Source: an uncultured Akkermansia sp. (GTDB lineage Bacteria > Verrucomicrobiota > Verrucomicrobiia > Verrucomicrobiales > Akkermansiaceae). Taken from it: a stretch of DNA of 34,587 bases. Below are positions 10,842 through 18,846 of this stretch, one piece after another. The notes under the pieces were generated by a model. It did no database searches. It was not told where the DNA came from and saw only the letters and a program-made list of their open reading frames with translations. How positions within the stretch are numbered: the first letter of the stretch is position 1; each line of letters starts with the position of its first letter. The DNA lies in assembly GCA_904501955.1 (NCBI GenBank), contig CAJGCY010000008.1:1-34587 (forward strand), in the 5' to 3' direction. A program made the translations under genes and the position numbers.

Positions 10842-11378
10842 CGATAAATCGGAAGTTGAAGGGGGGGGTGTAGGATAATTTGCGAGCGCCAGCGCCTGCC
10901 ACGGCGTAGCTGCGCAGCAGCGAAGACGGGAGCCTAAATTTGAGCCCCGAAGGGGCGCTATAAAATAGTCCGGCGGTGGAGCCCCGCAAGGGGCGGAACC
11001 CCGGGAAACGGCCACAAACATAAATGCGAACCCCGGAGGGGTGGCATAAAGCGTGGCACAAAAATGCCGCATTGTTTCAAAATACCGCGAACACCAAAAA
11101 ACACGCGCCCACAACGGCTCGGAGCTCCCGTCTCCGCGTCTCGCTACGCTCGCTTGCTACGCCGTGGCCAGCCGCTTCGCTACGGTCCTCGCCATTATAT
11201 GTCGGCCTACGCTGCGTCGCTTCGCTCCGTCGCTCCGGGCTCAATTTTCTTTTTTTACGCTACCCGGGGTTCCGCGGCTACGCCGCTCCACCGCCGGGCT
11301 ATTATATGGCGCCCCTCCGGGGCTCCAAGTTAGGCTCACCTTCGGTTCGCAATCTCCCCTTCAACTTCCGATTTATCG
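10842..11378. repeat. Palindromic element E2 (complete, 537 bp)
   Basis: Bounded by CGATAAATCGGAAGTTGAAG (10842-10861) and its exact inverse (11359-11378). The arms continue as long imperfect inverted repeats: about 10941-10980 pairs with about 11286-11325, including GGCGGTGGAG/CTCCACCGCC and GAGCCCC/GGGGCTC. The middle (about 11115-11240) is shared with E1 (inverted) and E4. It lies between the 3' end of the first ATPase module and the 3' end of the convergent recombinase gene. Short open frames across it follow the palindromes and I see no protein. The segment 10738-10841 holds nothing I recognise except GACTTCTAATAAGTC (10817-10831). Confidence 0.85.
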
Positions 11379-11459
11379 ATTTTCAAATCACAATTTTTCC
11401 ACTGCCGAAGCGGGGTAAAATCCGGCATGCGGGAGCGCGAGACGGGGCACGGGGAGAGC

Positions 11460-12416
11460 TTACGGCTCTTCGTCAATATCCTCCGCGCGGGGGTGTGCCT
11501 GCCGGTACACCTGCTGCATGCGCGTTTTGGTGACGTGGGTATAGATTTGGGTAGTGGAGAGCGAGGAATGGCCGAGCAGCTCCTGCACGGAGCGCAGGTC
11601 TGCCCCGGCATCCAACAAATGCGTGGCGAAAGTATGGCGGAGCTTGTGCGGTGAAATGTGGAACGGTATGTCGGAGCAGCGCAGGTACTTATCCAGCATC
11701 AGCTGCACACTGCGCCCCGTCATGCGGCGCCCCAAACGGCTCAAAAACAGCGGTCCCTCCGGGTCCGGCACGGCTCGCTCCAAATAGCGCACGATAGCCT
11801 CCTTCGCATATTCACCCACCGGCACCAAGCGCACCTTGCGCCCCTTGCCCACTACGCGCACGCAGTCCTCACCGTGCATCAGGGCATCCGCATTCAGGCT
11901 CACCAGCTCGCTCAAGCGTATGCCGCATGAGTAAAACAGCTCCAAAATAGCGGCATCACGGTACGGGAGCCACTCCGGGCTCTTCTTATCCACCGGAGTG
12001 CGCAGAGGTAGGGAGAGCAGCTCCTCCATCTGGTGCAGGCTCAGGTGCACCGGCAGCCCCACTCGGGCACGCGGCAGGGTAAGCTCCGCCAAAGGATTAC
12101 TGCTCAGCCCGGCTTTGCGCATCAAATACGCATACAGCGAACGCAGCGAGGCAAAGCGCTGGCGTATGGAGGCGGGCTTGAGCTGCTGCTGCATGGCCTC
12201 ATACAACCACGCGCGGAACACATCTTCCGTGCACGCCTGCCAAGACTCGAAGCGCCCCCCCATCCACTCCACAAAGAGGCGAAAATTACGGCGATACGCC
12301 GATAGGGTGTGTTCAGACGCCCCCTTCTCCACCGCCATGTATTGCAGAAAGCGCTCCACGTCCGCCAGCGCTTCCGCCGGCAGCCCCCCGCATTCCTCTG
12401 CGCTCTCGTGCTTCAT
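11460..12416 (-). CDS. Xer-type tyrosine recombinase
   Basis: A 318-residue site-specific recombinase. The N-terminal SAM-like DNA-binding region (about 15-105) has the Xer pattern VERFLQYM...SEHTLSAYRRNF. The catalytic set is complete: Arg167 (CGIRLSEL), Lys191 (GKGRK), His257 and Arg260 (HKLRHTFATHLL), His283 (LGHSSLSTTQIYTH) and Tyr292. The length and the HPRA ending fit the chromosomal dimer-resolution pair XerC/XerD. QVYRQAHPRA looks like XerC, while LLDAGADLRSVQ and IYTHVTKTR look like XerD, so I do not choose. It is convergent with the ATPase 1 region across E2 and divergent from the L,D-transpeptidase pair. I could not pick out a dif site. Confidence 0.9.
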   Translation of the reverse strand: MKHESAEECGGLPAEALADVERFLQYMAVEKGASEHTLSAYRRNFRLFVEWMGGRFESWQACTEDVFRAWLYEAMQQQLKPASIRQRFASLRSLYAYLMRKAGLSSNPLAELTLPRARVGLPVHLSLHQMEELLSLPLRTPVDKKSPEWLPYRDAAILELFYSCGIRLSELVSLNADALMHGEDCVRVVGKGRKVRLVPVGEYAKEAIVRYLERAVPDPEGPLFLSRLGRRMTGRSVQLMLDKYLRCSDIPFHISPHKLRHTFATHLLDAGADLRSVQELLGHSSLSTTQIYTHVTKTRMQQVYRQAHPRAEDIDEEP

Positions 12417-12425
12417 ACCCTACTT

Positions 12426-12453
12426 TTTTAACACATTCTCCAGCGCGCTTCAA
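12426..12453 (-). promoter_or_regulatory. Weak promoter candidate for the Xer recombinase gene
   Basis: On the minus strand: TTGAAG, 16 bp, TTAAAA, then 9 nt to the ATG. The -10 box is poor, but the spacing repeats the near-leaderless geometry seen at other genes in this window. Confidence 0.35.
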
Positions 12454-12578
12454 TCCCAAATCGCGTACGCCCACCCCCCTATTTGCTAAACAAGGGTAGA
12501 AGATGCGTCAAAAGTTTCCGTTCAACCGACCGCAGGAAGCATAGACACGCAACGATTCATTTTTATCGCACAAAAAGC

Positions 12579-12607
12579 TTGACAAAAACACGGAGGGAGT
12601 GCATAAA
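12579..12607 (+). promoter_or_regulatory. Promoter of the L,D-transpeptidase pair
   Basis: TTGACA (12579-12584), 17 bp, CATAAA (12602-12607). The predicted start is near 12614, leaving a leader of about 40 nt that contains GGAGGA at 12625-12630. That site is rather far (23 nt) from the ATG at 12654. Confidence 0.6.
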
Positions 12608-12653
12608 GCGTGCGTCTACACGACGGAGGATAAAGAAGAAACACAAGAAACGA

Positions 12654-13250
12654 ATGAAGAAACACCTGACCATACTAGCCGTAAGCGCCGCCATCATGAC
12701 GGCTTGTTCCACCCAGAACGAGATTAACGCCATGGCACATGGGGGCTATGCATTCAAGCCTGCGAGTCTGAAATCCACGCCGAACCAAGTAGTGAACGGT
12801 GGTTACTGGGATAGACCCGCACACCTGACGGGCTCCCCCTGCATCGTGATTGACACGCAGCTGCAGCAAGCCACGTACTATGTGGGCAATCAGATTGTCG
12901 GGCGCTCCACCATTTCCTCCGGCAAGGCAGGTCATGGCACCCCGAAAGGAACGTTCAAGATATTGTCCAAGGACATCGACCACCGCTCCTCCACCTACGG
13001 CAGCATTGTGGATGCCGCGGGCAACGTGATGATTGCTGACTATAAGGCGGGGCAACCCATCCCGGCAGGCGGCCAATACCAAGGCGCGCCCATGAACTTC
13101 GGCATGCAGATAACGAACACGGGCATCTGGATGCACGAGGGCTTGGTAACCGCAGCGCCGGAGAGCCACGGCTGCATACGCCTGCCGCGCGAGATGGCCA
13201 AGATTTTCTTTGAAAACACGGCTGTGGGCACCCCGGTCATCATCAAGTAA
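12654..13250 (+). CDS. L,D-transpeptidase (YkuD) family lipoprotein, first of a pair
   Basis: A 198-residue protein. The start at 12654 gives a clean export signal, MKKHLTILAVSAAIMTAC; a longer frame from 12483 is rejected because it is rich in Arg/Lys and begins upstream of the promoter. The MTAC at 15-18 is lipobox-like, though Met at -3 is unusual. The YkuD domain covers about 60-198, with GHGTPKGTF near 94, His162 (MHEG) and the catalytic SHGCIRL at 172-178 (Cys175). The family forms 3-3 peptide cross-links or attaches lipoproteins to peptidoglycan; it acts in the periplasm. It is followed 18 bp later by a paralogue, and the two are probably cotranscribed. Which of the two activities applies cannot be told from sequence. 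Confidence 0.85.
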   Translation: MKKHLTILAVSAAIMTACSTQNEINAMAHGGYAFKPASLKSTPNQVVNGGYWDRPAHLTGSPCIVIDTQLQQATYYVGNQIVGRSTISSGKAGHGTPKGTFKILSKDIDHRSSTYGSIVDAAGNVMIADYKAGQPIPAGGQYQGAPMNFGMQITNTGIWMHEGLVTAAPESHGCIRLPREMAKIFFENTAVGTPVIIK

Positions 13251-13268
13251 ACACAACAAGCCGTTTTT

Positions 13269-13928
13269 ATGTACAAGCGCGCCTACACCCTGTTGCTGCT
13301 AATCCTTGCCCTGCTGCAAACAGCGTGTGGCCCGCTGGACGCACCTGCGCCGACCTATGCGGAGTTCTTAGAGACACATCGGGATAATTACCCCGCCTGT
13401 ATGGATGTGTACATGAACCGCGAGTTGATGGCGCAGGCTACGCCGAAGAGCCCCATTCACATCTGCTTGGAGCAACAGCGCGGCAGATTGTACGTCAATG
13501 GTGCCGTGGCAGCGGATTGGCCCGTCTCCACCGGTAAAGAGGGGCACGGCACACCTACGGGCACCTTCCCCATCTTGGAGAAGAAGAAAAAACACAACAG
13601 CTCGGTATGGGGCACCATTGTGGACCGCAATGACATTTGCGTAGTAGAGAGTGCGGATTCCCGCCGTGACCGCGTGCCCCCCGGCGGCTCATTCTTGGGC
13701 GCCAAGATGCACAACTGGCAGCGCCTGACGGGCAGTGGAGTCGGTATACACACGGGCCCCGTGCGCTGCAACCAGCGAGTTTCACACGGCTGCATCCGCA
13801 CCCCGGGATTCGTGGCGGAGGCGCTGTTCAACATCACGCAAGTGGGCGTCAGCAAGGTGACCATCTCCCGCGCGCCGGAAAAACAGTGGCCGGGGGCTCC
13901 GCAGACGGAGACAAGCACGGCTCACTGA
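13269..13928 (+). CDS. L,D-transpeptidase (YkuD) family lipoprotein, second of a pair
   Basis: A 219-residue paralogue of the preceding gene. The N-terminal MYKRAYTLLLLILALLQTAC is an export signal ending in a lipobox-like QTAC (Cys20). The YkuD domain has GHGTPTGTFPIL near 92, GIHTGP with His161, and SHGCIRT with Cys175, so the catalytic residues are intact. Residues 105-115 (EKKKKHNSSVWG) correspond to the SKDIDHRSSTYG segment of the first copy. It starts 18 bp after the first gene. Probable periplasmic peptidoglycan cross-linking or attachment enzyme; the acceptor is unknown. Confidence 0.85.
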   Translation: MYKRAYTLLLLILALLQTACGPLDAPAPTYAEFLETHRDNYPACMDVYMNRELMAQATPKSPIHICLEQQRGRLYVNGAVAADWPVSTGKEGHGTPTGTFPILEKKKKHNSSVWGTIVDRNDICVVESADSRRDRVPPGGSFLGAKMHNWQRLTGSGVGIHTGPVRCNQRVSHGCIRTPGFVAEALFNITQVGVSKVTISRAPEKQWPGAPQTETSTAH

Positions 13929-13954
13929 GGAACGGCAAGCCAAGAAGCGTGCGA

Positions 13955-13990
13955 AAGGCTCGCCGCACAGCCTTATTTGCTATTTTTTTT
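13955..13990 (+). terminator. Weak terminator after the L,D-transpeptidase pair
   Basis: AAGGCT (13955-13960) and AGCCTT (13969-13974) form a short stem, followed 7 nt later by a run of eight to nine T. The stem is short and alternative pairings exist (GTGCG with CGCAC just outside), so the exact fold is uncertain. Confidence 0.4.
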
Positions 13991-14022
13991 GCAGGCAAAG
14001 GGCACCGATGCGAGAAATCTCA

Positions 14023-14051
14023 TTGACTTCACCTGTGCATTGTTGCATAAT
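14023..14051 (+). promoter_or_regulatory. Promoter of the kdsA-lpt operon
   Basis: TTGACT (14023-14028), 17 bp, CATAAT (14046-14051). The predicted start is near 14058 and gives a leader of about 19 nt without a Shine-Dalgarno sequence before the ATG at 14077. Confidence 0.65.
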
Positions 14052-14076
14052 ATGGGCAACAGCATAGTACCACGAC

Positions 14077-14895
14077 ATGTCTTTCCATATTCAGAACGTA
14101 GAAATCGGCGGCAAGGCTCCCTTTTACCTCCTCGGGCCCTGCTCTCTGGAGAGTGAGGAGTTTGCATGGCAGATGGCCCGCAGCATCAAGGAGATTTGCA
14201 CCAAGCTGGGGGTTCCCTTCATCTTCAAAGCCTCTTATGACAAGGCTAACCGAACCAGCGTGAAGAGCTTCCGCGGCGTAGGCATTGAGGCAGGCTGCCG
14301 TATTCTCTCCGAAATCGGCAAAGAGCTCAACATCCCCGTGGTGACAGACGTGCACACGGAGAAACAGGCAGAATACGCCGCTCAATACATTGACCTGCTG
14401 CAGGTGCCGGCATTCCTGTGCCGCCAGAGCGACCTACTGGAGGCCTGCGCCAAGACCGGCCGACCCGTCAACATCAAGAAGGGGCAGTTCCTCGCTCCGT
14501 GGGATTGCAAGAACATTTGTGAGAAGATGCAGGCCTTCGGTTGCGAGCAGTACATGCTCTGCGAGCGCGGCACCACCTTCGGTTACAACAACTTGGTGGT
14601 AGACATGCGCGGCATGTACTGGATGCGCCAGTTCGGCTGCCCCGTTGTGTTCGATGCCACTCACTCCGTACAGCGCCCGGGTGGGCTCGGTGGTGCCACC
14701 GGTGGCGACCGTGACCTTGCTCCCGTGCTGGCCAATGCCGCCATGGCAACCGGCATTGACGGCGTATTCATGGAGGTACACAGCGACCCCGACAACGCGA
14801 TGAGCGACGGCCCCAACCAGGTACGACTCTCCGATTTGGAGCGCATCATCACCAACATGCAACTCGTTCGCAGCGCCTACGACCAAATGTCGTAA
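14077..14895 (+). CDS. kdsA: 3-deoxy-D-manno-octulosonate 8-phosphate synthase
   Basis: A 272-residue enzyme that condenses phosphoenolpyruvate with arabinose 5-phosphate to KDO-8-phosphate, the precursor of the KDO core sugar of LPS. Family marks are FKASYDKANRTSVKSFRG (about 49-66), TDVHTEKQA, the active-site loop NIKKGQF, FGYNNLVVDM, DATHSVQRPGG, and MEVHSDPDNAMSDGP. The segment LLGPCSLE places Cys22 where the metal-independent E. coli enzyme has Asn, so this should be the metal-dependent class; the matching His, Glu and Asp ligands are present in the last two motifs. It is first in an operon with the LPS export genes (4-nt gap to the next gene). Confidence 0.93.
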   Translation: MSFHIQNVEIGGKAPFYLLGPCSLESEEFAWQMARSIKEICTKLGVPFIFKASYDKANRTSVKSFRGVGIEAGCRILSEIGKELNIPVVTDVHTEKQAEYAAQYIDLLQVPAFLCRQSDLLEACAKTGRPVNIKKGQFLAPWDCKNICEKMQAFGCEQYMLCERGTTFGYNNLVVDMRGMYWMRQFGCPVVFDATHSVQRPGGLGGATGGDRDLAPVLANAAMATGIDGVFMEVHSDPDNAMSDGPNQVRLSDLERIITNMQLVRSAYDQMS

Positions 14896-14899
14896 CTCC

Positions 14900-15370
14900 A
14901 TGATGAAGAAGGGCCTTATTCTCATCGCAACGCTATTCGCCACGAGCAACACGCTCGTGGCGCAGTCCCCGAATGTCAACCGCGCAGAGGACGAGTTCCC
15001 CGGCCTGCAGCTACTGCCCCCCGGCAGCAAGGTGAAGGGGATTTCCATTCCCCGCTACGACAAGCACCGAGTCTGCGCCCTGCTCTTGGCAAATGAGCTC
15101 GAGGTGGTGTCTCGCTCAGAGATTACCCTCTCCGGCATTATGGCTACGCTGTACGACCAAAAAGGGAACACAACAACAGTCAAATGCGCCAAGGCGGGTT
15201 ACGACTTCAAGAAAAAGGCCATTATCTCACAAGAAAAAACGGAGGTAAACAACCCGAATTTCAGCGCATCCGGCAGCGGTGTCACCTTCACCCTCTCCGG
15301 CAGAATCGGGCTGGTTAAAGGCCCCGTCAGAACCACTATACGCACCGGCAAGGCGCGCCAGAAAAAATGA
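14900..15370 (+). CDS. Small exported protein, probable LptC-like LPS transport component
   Basis: A 156-residue protein with an N-terminal hydrophobic signal or anchor (about 1-22, LVAQ) and a beta-rich body. The sequence itself is weakly diagnostic; the pattern GIMATLYDQKG...KAGYDFKKKAIISQEKTEV resembles the repeating strands of LptC/LptA beta-jellyrolls. Position supports this reading: it lies between kdsA (4-nt gap) and the lptA-like gene, whose ATG overlaps its TGA (ATGA, 15367-15370). LptC normally sits in the inner membrane, takes LPS from LptB2FG and passes it to LptA. It could instead be a lineage-specific periplasmic protein. Confidence 0.5.
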   Translation: MMKKGLILIATLFATSNTLVAQSPNVNRAEDEFPGLQLLPPGSKVKGISIPRYDKHRVCALLLANELEVVSRSEITLSGIMATLYDQKGNTTTVKCAKAGYDFKKKAIISQEKTEVNNPNFSASGSGVTFTLSGRIGLVKGPVRTTIRTGKARQKK

Positions 15371-17730
15371 AATCCGCCTCTCTTCCCCTGCTCTTGCTCA
15401 CCTGCTGCACCTGCACCACCCTTTCCGCGCGTGAGGAGTGGCTGCAAGCAGCCATTGATGAGCGCCAAGACTCCCTCCGTTTTTTTGAGGAAAACCGCAG
15501 ACGAGTGGGCGAGCTGGTGCTCACGCTGACAGATACACCACCGGCGCCCTCCGCAACGCCCACGGCCGCCATGCCGGAGGCGGAAGAGGGAGAAACCGCT
15601 GTAGAGGCGGATGGGGGCATGCTCTTCGACGCAGCGAACGCCCGCATGGTGTACCTGCACAACGTGCGCGTGACGGACAGCCGCCTGAGCATGCGCTGCG
15701 CGGACCGCCTGTTCATTCAGCTACCGCAAGCCCTGCTGGATGAGGGTAAACACAAAGCCTCTGAAAGCATCAAACGTACCCCCCCCGCCGAGGAGGAGGT
15801 AGACACCGCCCCGCAGGAAGTCACCACGGAGGAAACCGCCGAGCCGCAGCAGCCCATCTACATAGAGGCGCAGACGGCCATGGTGAACACCGTCTCTAAC
15901 CGCGCCCTGCTACTGGGCACCACTACGGGGGAACAATCACTGCTCATTACGCAGGGTGAGAGCCGCATTGTCCTCAAAGCCAAGGGCGACACCCCCGCTC
16001 AAGTGCTGGCAGATACCAACGGCGACATTTACATCATCGCCGGCAGTATGGATGTGAAATGGGTAGACAAAGCCGGCAAACTGAGCACCCTGCGCAATGA
16101 AAACGGTACCCTGTACTACCGCGCGGCGGATGGCAAGCTGGTGCTCACCGGCGCAACAGAGCTACACAGCCCCGGTGGCAGCATCAGCTGCACGGAGGAG
16201 CTTTGCCTGCGCCTGCGCACGGAAAAAGCCCCGGCTGATGCCGACACCGGCGACATCATGCCCCAATTCACCGGCATACGCCTGGCCGGGGTGGATGGCG
16301 CAACCGCCCACGGCAATGTGCAACTGAGCCGCCCGGCTACCGCCCCGGGGGAGGCAGCCACCGCCATCACCGGTGAGAGCCTCAGCTACGATGCCCAAAC
16401 CGGCGAATGCTACGTGCGAGGCCAAAACACCACCATTTTCCAAGGCGAGAACAAGCTTTACACCAATGGCGCCGTGCAGCTGGCAGCCAACGGCGACATC
16501 ACCCTGCAAGGAGATGAAATTAAGGGCAACTACACCCGCCCCGCAGCGGATGAGGGGGCTCCTCCCATTGCCGGCACGTTCCGCACGGGTGGCACGGTGA
16601 AGTTCACGGCAGCTACCGCTACCATTGAATTGCCGGAGGGCATTACCCTGCAAGATGAGTTCTGTACCCTCAAAGCCGGGGGCGCCGTTCGCATCAAGCT
16701 GGCGCAAAGTGCTGAAATGAAAGCCAAATTGGCTGCAAAACAGCAGGATAAACGCCAAAACGCCGCCCTCGGTAACCTGAACACCGCCATCGCCAACTAC
16801 GATGAACCGGAAAGCGTGCATGCAACAGGGGGCATCCACCTGCACTACGTAGCAAAACAGGGCGAACAAGGGCTCACCATCACGGCAGATGACGCCGACA
16901 TCAATGCCCGCACGGGGGAAATCACCCTTACCTCTGCCAACACACGCAAGACCTTGGTGCAATACAATGATTTCGTGCTCGCCGCGGAATCCACCGACAC
17001 GGCAACCTCGCTGCAGCTCGACGCTCAGGGCGACCTCACCATGGTGGGTGACACCCTGACGGCCACCCTGCCGGATGAAGATGCAGGCAAGGGGCAAAAG
17101 CTCACCACCGTGCACTGCACCGGGCGCCTTACCCTCACCCGCGCCACGGGGCGCTTGGAGATGGGTCCCGGCACCCGCATCGAAGCGCCGGAGGCACGCA
17201 TGAGCTCCAACGGGCCGCTCTTCGTCACCTTCCGCCCGGGAGATGAGGCCAAGAACAAGCCCCTGCACCCCAAATTCCCCCACTTGGTGTATAACTTCAC
17301 CGGCCTGCAAAGTGTAGACACGGAAGAAGGTGGCACCCTGCAAACACCGGAAGCGGCATTGCGCTGCACCGGCCGCATCCACGTCGTGATGAAAGAGCAG
17401 CCCGCCGCCGGTAAAGACAGGAGTGCCGCTGCCGACATAGAGCAAGCCATCGTGGAGGGTAACGTAGCCATTGCCGGCAAAGATGACAAGGGCAAACCCG
17501 TGCAAGCCTACGGTGATAAACTCACGATTGACGGTGCCTCCGGCGTCAAAACACTCTCCGGCTCTCGCGTCACGCTGCAAAGTGGCAATACCGCCCACAC
17601 AGCCTCCGGCGCAGGTGCTGCCGTCACCATTGACGCTCAGAACAACATACGCATCACCGGCGCTAAGCACACCACCTCCGCCACGAATCTGCGGAACCAA
17701 CTCGAAGATAACAAAAAGACCAAGAAATAA
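15367..17730 (+). CDS. Very long LptA/OstA-like LPS transport protein
   Basis: A 787-residue exported protein (hydrophobic signal about 1-21, ending LSA), about four times the length of ordinary LptA. After an acidic, Pro/Glu-rich region (about 55-165) the body shows repeated short beta motifs of the OstA type: GDIYIIAGSMDVKW, LTGATELHSPGGSISC, GECYVRGQNTTIFQGENKLYTNGAVQLAANGDITLQG, GDTLTATLPDED, and a final AIVEGNVAIAGKDDKGKPVQAYGDKLTIDG that looks most like the LptA core. It lies between the lptC-like gene (4-bp overlap) and lptB (3-nt gap), which fits a periplasmic LPS bridge. It may be a multi-jellyroll filament in one chain, or an OstA-fold protein with another envelope role. Confidence 0.65.
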   Translation: MKSASLPLLLLTCCTCTTLSAREEWLQAAIDERQDSLRFFEENRRRVGELVLTLTDTPPAPSATPTAAMPEAEEGETAVEADGGMLFDAANARMVYLHNVRVTDSRLSMRCADRLFIQLPQALLDEGKHKASESIKRTPPAEEEVDTAPQEVTTEETAEPQQPIYIEAQTAMVNTVSNRALLLGTTTGEQSLLITQGESRIVLKAKGDTPAQVLADTNGDIYIIAGSMDVKWVDKAGKLSTLRNENGTLYYRAADGKLVLTGATELHSPGGSISCTEELCLRLRTEKAPADADTGDIMPQFTGIRLAGVDGATAHGNVQLSRPATAPGEAATAITGESLSYDAQTGECYVRGQNTTIFQGENKLYTNGAVQLAANGDITLQGDEIKGNYTRPAADEGAPPIAGTFRTGGTVKFTAATATIELPEGITLQDEFCTLKAGGAVRIKLAQSAEMKAKLAAKQQDKRQNAALGNLNTAIANYDEPESVHATGGIHLHYVAKQGEQGLTITADDADINARTGEITLTSANTRKTLVQYNDFVLAAESTDTATSLQLDAQGDLTMVGDTLTATLPDEDAGKGQKLTTVHCTGRLTLTRATGRLEMGPGTRIEAPEARMSSNGPLFVTFRPGDEAKNKPLHPKFPHLVYNFTGLQSVDTEEGGTLQTPEAALRCTGRIHVVMKEQPAAGKDRSAAADIEQAIVEGNVAIAGKDDKGKPVQAYGDKLTIDGASGVKTLSGSRVTLQSGNTAHTASGAGAAVTIDAQNNIRITGAKHTTSATNLRNQLEDNKKTKK

Positions 17731-17733
17731 GCC

Positions 17734-18474
17734 ATGAACCCTGCTGATACTCTACTCAAAGCACAAGGCCTTTGCAAAGCTTACAACGAGCGCAAGGTGG
17801 TGGACAACGTGTGCCTGGAGGTAGGCGCCGGTGAGATTGTGGGCCTGCTCGGGCCGAACGGTGCCGGTAAAACCACCTCTTTCTACATGGTGGCAGGCTT
17901 GGTACGCCCGGATGTAGGCAGCGTGATGTTCGCGGGCAAGGATGTTTCCGGCTTGCCCATGCACCTGCGCGCCCGCCTCGGCATGGGGTACCTGCCGCAG
18001 GAGGAATCCATCTTCCGCAAGCTTTCCGTGGAAGAAAACCTCATGGCCATCCTGGAGACCCGCACGGACCTCAGCCGTAAGGAGAAGAAGGACAAAATGA
18101 TGGAGCTGCTGGAGCGCTTCCACATCACCAAGCTGCAGAAGAGCCAAGCCATTCAGCTTTCCGGCGGTGAGAAACGCCGCCTCACCATCGCACGCGCCCT
18201 GGCCAGCAACCCGAAGCTGCTCATGCTCGATGAGCCCTTCGCCGGTGTGGACCCCATCGCCGTGCAGGACATCCAGAGCATTGTCGCCTCCCTGCGCGAG
18301 ACGGATGGGCTCTCCATCCTCATCACGGATCACAACGTGCGCGAGACCCTCGGCATTGTAGACCGCGCTTACATCCTCTTTGAGGGCAAGGTCATCAAAG
18401 AAGGCAATGCGGAGGAAATCGCCAACGACCCCAAGACCCGCAAGATTTACTTGGGCGAGGACTTCAAGATGTAA
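17734..18474 (+). CDS. lptB: LPS export ABC transporter ATP-binding protein
   Basis: A 246-residue cytoplasmic ATPase that powers LPS extraction from the inner membrane with LptF/LptG. Walker A is GPNGAGKT (40-47), the Q-loop is YLPQEESIFRKLSVEENL (from 86), the ABC signature is LSGGE (142-146), Walker B is LLMLDEPFAGVDP (162-174) and the switch His is His200 (TDHNVRETL). The YLPQE.SIFRKLSV.EN segment and DHNVRETL are characteristic of LptB rather than branched-chain amino acid transporters. It is the last gene of the kdsA-lpt operon. LptF, LptG and LptD are not in this window. Confidence 0.95.
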   Translation: MNPADTLLKAQGLCKAYNERKVVDNVCLEVGAGEIVGLLGPNGAGKTTSFYMVAGLVRPDVGSVMFAGKDVSGLPMHLRARLGMGYLPQEESIFRKLSVEENLMAILETRTDLSRKEKKDKMMELLERFHITKLQKSQAIQLSGGEKRRLTIARALASNPKLLMLDEPFAGVDPIAVQDIQSIVASLRETDGLSILITDHNVRETLGIVDRAYILFEGKVIKEGNAEEIANDPKTRKIYLGEDFKM

Positions 18475-18480
18475 AGGCAC

Positions 18481-18508
18481 AAAAAACTCCGACCGCAACA
18501 GCCGGAGT
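18481..18508 (-). terminator. Terminator for the minus-strand rubrerythrin region
   Basis: ACTCCG (18486-18491) and CGGAGT (18503-18508) form a stem. On the minus strand it is followed directly by six T (18481-18486). It lies between the ends of two convergent genes; on the plus strand there is no T tract, so lptB gets at most a hairpin. Confidence 0.65.
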
Positions 18509-18537
18509 GAAAAAGGATTTACCGGAGGCGGGGGAGC

Positions 18538-18786
18538 TCACTGCTCCTCCGTTTCATTTTCAGCGTTTTCCTGCTCTTCCTCTTCTGCATTCAGAGCATT
18601 CATTCCCTTACGGGCGCTCAGGAAGGAGCCCAGCCCCACCAGGAACAACACAGCGCAAATACCGGTGCAACCCACCTTGTTGGCCATGTCCGCGTCCCCT
18701 TGGGATTGGAACCAAAAATACAACGCTCCCACGATGGCCATGCCGATGACCAGCGCAATGATACCCCACTTGTTAGCTTGCCACAT
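18538..18786 (-). CDS. Small two-helix membrane protein with acidic tail
   Basis: An 82-residue protein, unrecognised. I start it at the ATG at 18786 (MWQANKWG); a longer frame from 18831 would translate the terminator hairpin. Two membrane segments are visible (about 7-26 and 37-57), followed by SARKGMNALN and a strongly acidic C-terminus (68-82, mostly Glu and Asn). It lies just downstream of rubrerythrin on the same strand, but the T tract of the rubrerythrin terminator touches its start codon, so it needs read-through or a promoter I cannot see. No function is proposed. Confidence 0.6.
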   Translation of the reverse strand: MWQANKWGIIALVIGMAIVGALYFWFQSQGDADMANKVGCTGICAVLFLVGLGSFLSARKGMNALNAEEEEQENAENETEEQ

Positions 18787-18831
18787 AAAAAAACAGTGGC
18801 AGCTGCGGTCACATACCACCGCAACTGCCAC
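18787..18831 (-). terminator. Strong terminator of the rubrerythrin gene
   Basis: On the minus strand GTGGCAGTTGCGGT (18818-18831) pairs with ACCGCAGCTGCCAC (18796-18809), 14 bp with one U-G pair and an 8-nt loop, ending in seven T (18787-18793). It begins 15 bp beyond the rubrerythrin stop and ends exactly at the ATG of the next gene. Confidence 0.85.
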
Positions 18832-18846
18832 GTAAAGGTTAAAGCA

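Noticed and set aside
11024..11533. Open frames across element E2
   Set aside because: They follow the inverted repeats, overlap the recombinase gene end and have no recognisable features.
12483..12653. A 57-residue N-terminal extension of the first L,D-transpeptidase
   Set aside because: It is Arg/Lys-rich, precedes the predicted promoter and transcript start, and would bury the signal peptide.
16162..17700. A 512-codon minus-strand frame opposite the lptA-like gene
   Set aside because: Low-complexity shadow with no export signal or motif; the plus-strand frame fits an operon.
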